Of a stretch of DNA of 42,684 nt, positions 29,513 through 41,500 are shown in pieces. Source of the stretch: JAUWOY01 sp034431315. Lineage in GTDB: Bacteria > Chloroflexota > Anaerolineae > VGOG01. The translations under genes and the position numbers were made by a program. Location of the stretch: contig DAOUDK010000031.1 in NCBI GenBank assembly GCA_034431315.1, forward strand, positions 1-42,684. Reading direction: 5' to 3'. Numbering within the stretch: position 1 is the stretch's first letter; each line of letters opens with the position of its first letter. The notes under the pieces are model-generated. The model was not told the origin of the DNA. It was given only the letters and a program-made list of their open reading frames with translations, and ran no database searches.

Positions 29513-32500
29513 ATGAAGCGCAACTTTAACACCCATTCATCCCGGGTATCTACCCGGAAAGCTCGAGTTTGGTTTGTATTGGGAGCCGTCGCTCTGGCAG
29601 GGCTGCTTGTCCTGGCATTGCTGCTGTCTCTCGCTGGCAGCCCTCTGGCCAAGCACGCCTGGGCCGGCGCCTTGGCTGTGTTTGCCGGCATGGCTCTCTA
29701 CGCCGGTGTGAGGCACTGGTTGTTAAGCAGGACGCTCTGGCGAGAGGTGCGGCGAAAACGTGCCTTCGCACCCAGACGACGCCTGTTATGGGTCAACGTG
29801 GCCGTGATCCTGGCGCTTGTCCTTAACCTGGGCCAATGCCTGATCCCTGGCGCCACTATACCCATTGCACATGCGCACAACGTGGACCATCGTATGAACT
29901 GGATGTTCTTTGACCAGGCGACGCTCGACCTGATCAGCGCGCGCGCGGGCGCCAACGACCTGCCCCTGGTTCGCGCCGGCGATGAGCTGGGCATCATCAT
30001 CAAGGCCAGCCCTCAGCCCAGCGGCGCCACCACCGGCGTGGGTGGCTACGTTACCTTCTACATCCCTGAGGGCACCCAGGTGACCGATGTGGCCTACATG
30101 TGGCCCGACGGCAACGGTGGTTATACGGACATGCCCATGAAGGGCCAGGCCATCGTCGCCATCGGTGATGGGCCGATAGGCGGTAAAACGACGACGGAGC
30201 TGATTGGCCTGACATTGGGGGCCAACGCTGTGGGCCAAACCGAGGCTGCCGTAGATGCCAGCGGACTCCACCGCGGCACCCTGGCTGGCGTCTATGGCGA
30301 CACTGGTATATTCTATTCCACGGATCCAGACGCCGCCTGGCAGAGCTGGGCGAACAGCGGCGGTTACGATGGCAATGTCGGGACAGCCGATAACGCGATC
30401 GTCAATAATCGTGGCGAGACAGTCACCCCCAACAACAAGTGGGACGCCGAGCAGCTCCTGGCCTACGGCAGCACGAGCCCAGCAAAGCCCATTATTGACT
30501 ACGGCGACGGTCGCGGCAGCGCGCCCTGGGGCCTGGCCTCTGGCGTGGCAGGGCCCGAGAGTGGCTATGCCTGGCAATTCGACCGCGACGTGTGGCTGGC
30601 CAATGGCGGCACCGACATGAAAGATGCTGCCAATGACTTGGGCCCCTGGAACCGTATCCAGTACTCTGGCAGCCAGATCGGCAAGGATCAACCTGGCCTC
30701 GAGAGCGCCGACTTGGGCTACGCCGGGGTGGATGCCAGCAGCCTGGGATGGGACATGACGACACCACTTTCCCCCACCTTATCCCTCACCGATACTATCA
30801 GCCCCAAGGCCATTCGTTGGAGCGTCGGCATGCTCATAACCGGTCGCTCTGAGTACGTACGGGTCACACTCAGGGTGTCGCATGATCCCGGCGACCCCGA
30901 CGCGCCCTACGATGCAAACGGCTGTTTTGAAGCCCACACCGACGTGATCGGCGGCGACGCTGGCGGCGAGCAGGGCGGCAAGGACCACCTGTGGCGCTAT
31001 TACGACCCCACCGACGCCACCCTCAATCCCTGCTCCTTGCTGGTGAAGCGGGCCAGCAAGGACGTGGTGACCAACGGTGAGATCTTCCAGTACGTCATCG
31101 AATTATGGAACGCTGGCAGTTTGACCACCCTCACCAACGTCGTCATCCAAGACACGCTGCCCGGCGAGGTGAGCTTCATCAGCGCCTTCCCGGCGCAGGA
31201 TAGCGGGCCCAATCCGCTGGTATGGGCGATTCCCAGCATGGCCCCTGGCGAAGTCTTTTTGGCAACGGTCACCGTGCAGGCTAAATCCAGCGGTGTGTTA
31301 GCGCTTAACAACGTCACCAGCACCAGCGATGAGGGCATCACCAGTGAAGCCAACTCAGGTGTGTGGCTGGGCGCCACCCCTGTGCTGATACTGAGTAAGA
31401 GCGTCACTCCCCCCAATGTGGCGCCTGGCGACACTGTCCAGTACACGATCCAGATTGATAACGACGGTGCGGGGCCTAGCGGTGATCCCCTAAATATTGA
31501 GGACTACCTGTCCGCCGGCTTCACCTACGTCAGCCTGGACAGCGTCACTGTCAACGGCGCCAACGCCATCGGCTCCACCACGGTGGACAGCACGGATCCT
31601 AACAGGCCCATTTTCACCGTAGCTCTGGCCATCAACGCTGGCCAGAGCCTGGTGCTGGTCTTCACCGCCCAGGTGGATGCAGCCCAGTCACCGGACACCT
31701 ACTACAATAGCTTCTCTGTGACCCACAAGGACCCCAGCACGGGCGAGACCACCACCATCGCCACGGGCACCGAAGCCCCCGTGCAGGTGGGCGGCGCCGC
31801 CATCGGCGACACCATCTACCGGGACTGGAACAGCGACGGCATCCAGGACCCCGAAGATGAAGGTCTGCCCGGCGTTACCGTTGAGCTGTACGCCAGTGAT
31901 GGCACGACCTTGCTGCAGACGACCACCACCGACGCCAACGGCAACTACCTGTTCAACGGTCTGGTCGCAGGCACCTATGTGGTGAAAGCGGACGGCACCA
32001 GTGTACCCACCGGCTACACCCTGACCGGGGACCCCGAGGGTGCCTTGGACGGCCAGGCCACTGTCACCCTGGCTGACGACGAGGAGAACTTCGCCATTGA
32101 CTTCGGCTACCAGCCCGGCGGTGCTGGCTCCATCGGCGATCTGGTCTTTGAAGACGTAGGCAATGACGGCAGCTACGATCCTGCCTTGGGCGACAGCGGC
32201 ATCGCCAACGTCACCGTCTGGCTCTACGAGGACACCAACGGCAACGGCGTCATAGATCCCGACGATGCCCTCATCGGCACCACCAGCTCCGACGCCAACG
32301 GCCTCTACACCTTCACCAACCTGGCCGAGGGGCTGGACTACATCGTGGATGTGGATGAGATTGACCCCGACCTCACTGCTTATTTCAGCCCCAACACCTT
32401 CATCGCCAGCACCCCCGATCTGCAGGCGGTGTCGAACCTAACAGGTAGCTACCTCAACGCCGACTTCGGCTATTTCGAGTTGGTGCCCAGTTCTATCGGC

Positions 32501-35500
32501 GACCAGGCCTTCATTGACATGGACGGCGACGGTGTCTACAGCCCCACCGTGGATTCCGTGCTGCCCGACGTCACGGTGAACCTCTACAAGGATACCAACA
32601 GCAACGGCGTCATTGATCCCGGCGAGCCGGTGCTGCAGACGACCAGCACCAGCATCACTGGCACCTACACCTTTGAGCAACTGGGGCCAGGCAACTACAT
32701 TGTGGACGTGGACGGGACCGATCCCAACGTGCCCGCTGGCTATTACCCCAGCGCCGACGAGATCGCCGTCAACCTGGGCGTTGGCGAGGACCACACGGAC
32801 GTGGACTTCCCCTTCGTGCAGTTGATCAGCAAAGAGGTGGACAAGGCCGTCGCCAACCCGGGCGACACCCTGACCTTCACCATCACCGTCCAGTATCCGG
32901 GCAGCGAGCTGCTGAGCAACGCCACTGTCACCGACGCGGTGCCGGCAGGCGCCAGTTTCGTTGATGCCGGCCAGGGTGGCACCGAGAGCGGTGGCGTCAT
33001 CACCTGGAACCTGGGCAGTAACGATCCTGGCACGGATGGGAACCAACCGGCCACTTTTGGTGGTGTAGGCGACTTTGGTACATTGGAGCACGTCACCAAT
33101 CAATTTGGCGCCAACGATGCCCTGGATCCGGATGTGGCTGTAGATAGTAATGGTGTGCTACACGTCGTTTTCGAGGGTGAAGCGGCTGGTGACAGTCGAG
33201 TTAACATCTACTATACCAACAACAGCAGTGGCAGTTGGAGTACTCCGGTACGTCTGAGCAATGATGCCGATGGTCAAGATGCTTTGGATCCAGCGATCGC
33301 TGTGGATAGTGCCGGCAATGCGCACGTGGTGTATACAGATGACACCAGTGATGCGAAGCGCAACGTGTACTACACCACCAATAACACGAGTGGTTCATTC
33401 CTGGCAACACCGCAGCAACTGAGCTTCGACGATGATGGACATGATGCCACGGTGCCGGACATTGCGATCGATAGCGATGACAACGTGCACATCGTCTACA
33501 CTGATCGTGATCAGAATTCGGGAACAGATCCGTTTACTCACGCAGGCGGCCAGGACCAGCGCAACATCTTCTACACGACGGACGCCAGTGATAGCTTCGT
33601 GGCCCCGACGAGTATTAGTGTGGACGGCTCGGACGATGCTCGGAACCCGAAGGTTGCGGTGGACAGCAGCGACAACGTGCATGTGGCCTACACAGATGAG
33701 GAGGGGGCGGACACGGATCGCAACGTCTACTACGTGAACGACACCGGTGGGTCCTTCGGTACACCATCGAATGTCACCAATAACTTCGGGGGCAACGATT
33801 CGCTCACGCCCGACATCGACGTGGACGGTAGTGACGTTGTACACATCGCTTTCCTCGGTCGGAACACCGGCGACGCCCAGGTCAATGCCTATTACGTAAA
33901 TGACAGTGGGGGCTCTTTCGGAACGCCAGAGAATATCAGCGATGATCGTACCGGCAAAGCCGCTGTGGAACCGAGAATTGCCGTGGAGAGCGGGGGTACA
34001 GCCCACGTTACTTATCGCAGTCAAGTTGGCGGCTCGAAGATTGATGTCTTTTATGCCAACAATAGCAGCGGTTCTTTCCCCATACCTGACAATCTAAGCA
34101 ATCACCTGGGTAACCAGAACTCGACGGTTTCTTCCGTTGCTGTGGAGAGCGACGGTACAGCCCACGTCGTGTTCGGAGGCAAAGACGGCGCCAAGTTCGA
34201 CATCTTCCATGCCTACTCACCCTTCTTGCCCGACAACGTGAGCGAGCGCTTTGGTGGCAACGACGCGCAGGATCCCGATGTCGCCGTGGACAGCGATGGC
34301 ATTGTGCATGTGGTGTACGAGGCTAAGGCGAGCACTGACAATCAGATAAACATCTACTACACGAGTTATGATCCCAGCACCGATACCTGGACGACGCCCG
34401 TACGCTTGAGTCGTGATGACGACGGTCGGCCGGCGGCGAATCCGAGTATTGCCATCGATAGCAGTGGCGTGGTGCATGTGGCCTACCAGGACCGAGATCA
34501 GAACGGTGTATTGGGGACAGCCCAGGGCCGGATCAATGTTTTCTATGTCAATGATCAAGGCACGGGTACCTGGACGACGCCGGTTAGCTTGAGCAACGAT
34601 GTCGACGGTCAGGATGCCCTGAATCCGGCGATTGCTGTGGATAGTGCCGGCAAGGCGCACGTGGTGTATACAGATGACACCAGTGATGCGAAGCGCAACG
34701 TGTACTACACCAATAACACGAGTGGTTCATTCCTGGCAACACCGCAGCAACTGAGCTTCGACGATGATGGACATGATGCCACGGTGCCGGACATTGCGAT
34801 CGATAGCGGTGACAACGTGCACGTCGTCTACACTGATCGTGATCAGAATTCGGGAACAGATCCGTTTACTCACGCAGGCGGCCAGAGCAAGCGCAACATC
34901 TTCTACACGACGGACGCCAGTGGTAGCTTCGTGGCCCCGACGAGTATTAGTGTGGACGGCTCGGACGATGCTCGGAACCCGAAGGTTGCGGTGGACAGCA
35001 GCGACAACGTGCATGTGGCCTACACGGATCTCGGGGGGGCGGACACGGATCGCAACGTCTACTACGTGAACGACACCGGTGGGTCCTTCGGTACACCATC
35101 GAATGTCACCAATAACTTCGGGGGCAACGATTCGCTTACGCCGGATATTGCTATTGGGAGCGGTGACGAAGTACATATCGCTTTCCAAGGCCGCAGTGCC
35201 ACCGATGCCGTTACGAATCCCTACTACGTGAATAACGGTGGCGGCTCTTTCGGAACGCCTGCGAATGTAGCTGATCCGCTACAAGGCCTGAATTCCATCC
35301 TGCCGGCGATAGCAGTGAGTGCGGATGCCGTCCACGTGGTTTGGGAGCGGCCGAATGACCTGCAGAATGTCTTCTACAACACTGCTGAGATCTTCCCTGG
35401 TGATCCGGGTACTTTCACGAGTCTGAGTGCTAGTCCTACGTTGGTCAGCGACGGCAACGCTGTCCAGGTGACCATGATCCTGTCAGCTACTGAGACCATC

Positions 35501-38500
35501 ACCGAGGTGACGCCCTCCACGCTGACCATCACGGGCACCAACGGCGTCACCGCGACGCTGGTGGGTGGCCCGACGCCCACACCGCCACAGGATGTCATCA
35601 GTGGTACTCAGACCACGTTTGTGTACACCTACACGGCCTCGACGCCCACTGGGAACATCGGTACGCTCACCTTCTCAGGCAACGCCACCAGCACCCTGGG
35701 CACCGACTTTGCCACCGCCACCTCCAACAGCGTCATCGTCGCCCCGCCGCTCACCTACACGGTGACCATCAGCGACCCGGCCACGGTGGACGCGGTCGAG
35801 AACACGGCCTACATCCAGGACAGCAACGTCATATCACCGACGGCCAGCAACACGACCCAAACGGCCCTCAGCGCCAGCATCGGCGACTTCGTATGGGCCG
35901 ACCTGAACGGTGACGGTGTGCAGGATCCCGGCGAGCCGGGCCTGGCCGGCGTGGAAGTCTGCGCCACCGATGGCGTGGACACCTTCTGCGACACCACCGA
36001 CGCCAACGGCGAGTACCACATCTATGGCCTGACCACGGGCACCTACACCGTCACGCTCAATCTGGACACGGTTCCCACCAACTACCAGCCCACCACACCC
36101 ACCAGCTTGGACGTGACCCTGGCCGCAGGCCAGCAGTACAGCGACGCCGACTTCGGCCTGCGCCCACCCGGCACGGCCAGCATCGGCGACACGGTCTGGC
36201 TGGACGCCGATGAAGATGGCGTGGTAGACACCGGTGAGGATGGCCTGCCCGGCGTCATGGTCAATCTCTACAAGGACGTCAACAACGACGGCGTCATTGA
36301 CCCCGGCGACGTCCTCATGGACACCACCACGACCAGCATCACCGGCACGTACCAATTCGAGGGCCTCTACGGGGGCGACTACCTGGTGCAGGTGGATGAG
36401 ACCAGCGTCGTCACCACCACCTATGGAGTCACCTCCACCATTGGGGCGGCTATGGACCTGGTCAGCGGCACCAATCCGCACGATGTGACTCTGATCGACG
36501 GCCAGGCCTACACCAACGCCGACTTCGGTTACAACTGGGGCGGCTCCATCGGCGACTTTGTCTGGTTCGACGACGACCAAGACACCGTGCAGGACGGTGG
36601 TGAAACAGGCGTTGCAGACGTGAGCGTCATGCTTTGGGAGGACACCAATGGCAATGGCGAGGTGGATGGCGCCGAGCCGATCATGGGCATTGTCACCACC
36701 GATGCCACCGGCCATTACACCTTCACCAACCTGGCGCCCGGTGACTACATCGTCGATGTGGACGAGGGCACGGTACCTGCGCCACCCTCCAGCCCGAACG
36801 CGGGCGAGTTCGGCTTGATGATCCCCACCACCGGCAACGAGCTTCCCGTCAATTTGGGGCCCAACGAGGACCACCCTGACGCCGACATCGGCTGGGTCGA
36901 AGGTGCTATCATCGGCGACACCGTCTTCCACGATGTCAACCATAACGGCATACAGAATGTCGGCGAGCCTGGTCTGGCGGACATCACGGTTGAGCTGTAC
37001 GAGAGCGACGGTGTGACCTTGATAGCGACCACCGTCACCGACGGCGACGGCAAGTACGAATTCATCGCAGCACCGGGCGACTACGTCGTCACCTACGACA
37101 CAGCGGATCCGGATCTACCTGCCGATCTCACCGACACCACAACACCGACCAGCATCAATGCGACTGTGAGTGCGGGTCAGACATTCCAGGACGCCGACTT
37201 CGGCGTGGACAACAGCGGCACAGTGGGTGACACCGTCTTCAACGATGCCAACGGCAACAGCCTGCAGGATGCGGGCTCGCCCGGCCTGCCCGGCGTGACG
37301 GTCTACCTGTACGACAGCACGGGCGCCACCCTGCTTGCCACCGCCGTCACCGACGCCAGCGGCAATTACCTATTCGAAGGCTTGGAAGATGGCGCCTACA
37401 TTGTGGAGGTGGACACCAGCACTGTGCCTCTGCCTGCCGGCTTTAGCCAGACGGCCGACCCCGACGCTACCCTGGACAGCACTGGCACGGCCACCGTCAG
37501 CGGCGGCGGCAGCGACCTGACCCTGGACTTCGGCTACCTGGCGCCGGTGGCCACGCACAGCGTCAGTGGCACTGTCTGGGACGACAATGGCGCTGGCGTC
37601 GGCACGGCCGGGGACGGGATCCAGAACGGGACTGAGCCCGGCATTGCCGGCGTGACTGTCTATCTCTACGACAGCACCGGGACGACCCTGCTGGCGACCG
37701 CCGTTACGGACGCCAATGGTGATTACACCGTCAGCGGCGTCGAAGATGGCGACTATGTTGTCCGGGTAGATAGCGACACCCTGCCGTCGCCTGCCTACGT
37801 CCAGACCGGCGATCCCGACGCGGCCCTGGATAATGAGACCGCCGTCACCGTTAGCGGGGCCGATGTCATCAACCAGGACTTTGGCTACCAGGAGCAGTTG
37901 GGCAGCATCAGCGGTACGGTGGTCGAGGGTGATGGCAACGGTCTGGCGGATCCGGGCGAGACACCTATCCAGGGTGTCACCATCACCCTGCGCTACGCTG
38001 GCGACGACGGCTTCCTCGGTACCACGGACGATATCACCAGCACCACCACCACCGATGCCAGTGGCAACTACGCCTTTACCGACCTGCTGCCCGGCCTCTA
38101 CCAGATAGTCGAAACCAACCTGGTCGGCTACACTAGCCTGGCCGACGCCGATGGCGGCAATCCCGACAACATCAGCCTCAGTCTGGGCGTGGGCGAGAAC
38201 AAGATTGATCAGGATTTTGAGGAAGCACTGCCGGCTATTGAAGCAACCAAGCGCGATGCAGTCTTCAACGATGCCGACTTAAACGACTTCCCCAGTCCAG
38301 GTGACACATTGTCCTATACCGTTACCATCACCAACTCCGGTGGTAGCCCCGCTACGGGCGTCACCTTCAGCGATATACCGGACAGCAACACGACCCTCGT
38401 TGTCGGCTCGGTGAGCACATCACAGGGTACCGTCACCGGCGGCAACGCTGGCACACCACCTGTCACGGTGGACATCGTCACCATCAACGCAGGTGCCAGC

Positions 38501-41500
38501 GTAGACATCAGCTTCCGGGTCACCATTACCGCCACGCTGCCGGCGGGGGTGAGCCACGTCTACAACCAGGGCACGGTCTCCAGCAACGAGCTGCCGACAG
38601 AGCCGACGGACGACCCCGACACGCCTACTGATGACGACCCGACGGAGACGGACGTCACCGCCGCCCCCGACATCGCAGCCTTCAAGACCGACACCCTCTT
38701 CGTGGACGCCGACGGGGACGGCATACCCGAACCCGGCGACACCTTGCTCTACCAGATCACCATCATCAACAACGGCAACACCGCCGCCACGGGCGTCAGC
38801 TTCAGCGACACGCCCGACGCCAACACGGCGCTGGTCACCGGCACGGTGCAGACCAGCCAGGGCGCCGTCACCGGCGGCAACACGGCGGGCGATACCTCTG
38901 TATCTGTCAACATCCCCACGGTCCCCGGTGGCGGCGGCACAGTGGCCATCAGCTTCCAGGTAACGATCAACGACCCGCTGCCGGCGGGGGTGACGCAGGT
39001 GGCCAACCAGGGGCTGGTATCGGGCGACAACTTCCTCACCGAGCCCACCGACGATCCGGACAGTGGTGCGGAGGATGACGATACCGAAACCCCCGTCACC
39101 ACTGCCCCGAACCTCGAAGCCACCAAGACCGACTTGCTGCTCGTTGACGCCGACGGCGACGGCGCGCCCTCGCCGGGCGACACGTTGCTCTACAACATCA
39201 CCGTCATCAACAACGGCAACATAGCCGCCACCGGCGTGGCGTTCAGCGACACGCCGGACGCCAACACGACCCTGATTACCGGCACCGTCCAGACCTCCCA
39301 GGGTGCCGTCACCAGCGGCAACACCGCGGGCGATACCACCGTCGGCGTCAACGTCGGCACGGTCCCCGGTGGCGGTGGCACAGTCAACATCTCCTTCCAG
39401 GTGACCATCAACAGCCCGCTTCTGGGTGTGACCCAGGTGTCCAACCAGGGGCTGGTTACGGGCACGAACTTCAGTCCGCTGCCCACTGATGACCCGACTA
39501 CCCTGCAGCCCGACGACCCCACCGTCACCAACTTGGGGGGGCTCATCGCAGGCACGGTCTTCAACGACCTGAACGGTAATGGGGTCCAGGATGCGGGCGA
39601 GCCTGGGATTGGTGGTGTCACCGTTGATCTCTACGCTCCAGGCGCGGACAGCCTGCTGGGCACGGCGGACGATATGCTAGTCGCCACGACCACCACAGCC
39701 GCCGACGGTACCTACAGCTTCAGCGCCGTGACGGCCGGCAGCTACTTGGTGACCGAGACTGACCCGGCGGGGTACGTGAGCACCACCTCTAACGATGTGC
39801 CCGTCTCCGTGCCAGCCGGCGGCAGCACCACCGCCGACTTCGGCGACCAGGCGGTGGGCACGGTAGGTGGTACGGTGTTTGAGGATCTAAACGGCAACGG
39901 GGTGCAGGATGCTGGTGAACCCGGCATCGGCGGCGTGACGGTCGAACTCTTCGAACCCGGCCTGGACGGCATCCTTGGCACGGCCGACGACGTCCTGGTG
40001 GACACCACGACGACGGCTGGCGATGGCTCGTACACCTTTACCGGCGTCACGGCCGGCAGCTATCTGGTAACTGAGACCGACCCGGCCGGCTACGTCTCCA
40101 CCACAAGCAACGACGTGCCGGTGAGCATTTCCCCGGGCGGCGTGGCCAGCGCCAACTTCGGCGACCAGGCGCTGGGCACCATCGTCGGCACGGTGTATGA
40201 GGACTTCAATGGCGACGGCACCCAGGATCCGGGCGAGCCCGGCATCCCTGGAGTGACTGTCACCCTCTACACCCCCGGCCCAGATGGCATCCTTGGCACG
40301 GCCGACGACGGTGTGGCAGGAACCACCACGACGGATGCCAATGGCAACTACTCCTTTACCGGCGTGGTGGCGGGTAGCTATCTTGTCGAGGAGACCGATC
40401 CAACCGGCTACGTGAGCACCACTTCCAACGACGTGCCGGTCAGCGTGGCGCCGGGTGGCAGTGCCAGTGCACAGTTCGGCGATCAAAAGGTTGGCACCGT
40501 CAGCGGGGTGGTGTTCAGCGACCTGAATGGCAACGGCGTCCAGGATCCGGGCGAGCCCGGCATCGGCGGCGTGTCCGTGGACCTGATTGACGCCGGCCCG
40601 GATGGCATCCTGGGGACGGCCGACGACTTCATCATCGCCGCTACCACCACTAACCCGGATGGCTCCTACACCTTCACCGGCGTGGTGCCTGGCAACTATG
40701 CCGTCCAAGAGACGGACCCTGCTGGCTTCGTGAGCACCACCACCAACTACGTTCCCGTGAGCGTGGGCAGCGGCGGCGCAGCCAGCGCCAACTTCGGCGA
40801 CCAGGCGGTGGGCACGGTGGGTGGTGCGGTCTTCAGCGACCTGAACGGCAACGGCGTCCAAGACCCAGGCGAAGACGGCCTCGGCGGCGTGTCCGTCGAG
40901 CTGATCGACGCCGGGCCAGACGGTGTGCTGGGCACGACCGACGACATCACCACCACCACGACCACGGCGGGCGATGGATCGTATCTGTTCACTGGTGTCG
41001 AGCCCGGCAACTACGCCGTCCAAGAGACTGACCCCGACGGCTTTGTGAGCACCACCACCAACTACGTTCCCGTGAGCGTGGGCAGTGGCGGCGCAGCCAG
41101 CGCCAACTTCGGCGACCAGGCGGTGGGCACGGTGGGTGGTACCGTGTTCGACGACCTCAACGGCAACGGGGTGCAGGACGCGGGCGAGAGCGGCATCGGA
41201 GGCGTCGTCATCACCCTCACCAACAGCAGCACCGTCACCACCACCACCGCTGGCGACGGCAGCTACCTCTTCACCGGTGTGGTGGCTGGCGACTACCTGG
41301 TCACAGAGACCGACCCAGACGGCTACGTCTCCACCTCATCCAACGACGTGCCCATCAGCGTGCCAGCGGGTGGCGCGGCCAGCGCCGACTTCGGCGATCA
41401 GGCGGTGGGCACGGTAAGCGGCGTGGTCTTCAGCGACCTGAACGGCGATGGCGTGCAGGATCCCGGCGAGCCAGGGCTCGGCGGCGTGTCCGTGGATCTG

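Larger units (their letters stand above)
33085..35376 (+). repeat. Fourteen beta-propeller-like protein repeats
   Basis: Within the giant protein the strand [D/P]xIAVDS followed by VHVVYTD and (N)xYYxN...GSF recurs 14 times at about 55-residue intervals. The first is DPDVAVDS near 33124 and the last PAIAVSA near 35292. Fourteen units would suit two seven-bladed propellers. The unit resembles BNR/sialidase-like blades but I do not assign a ligand. Confidence 0.75.

Noticed and set aside
35834..36943. Minus-strand frame of 369 codons, and others such as 39887-41023, opposite the surface-protein gene
   Set aside because: They arise from the repetitive, GC-rich sense repeats. Their translations are repeated anti-sense versions of SdrD_B units, not proteins of their own.
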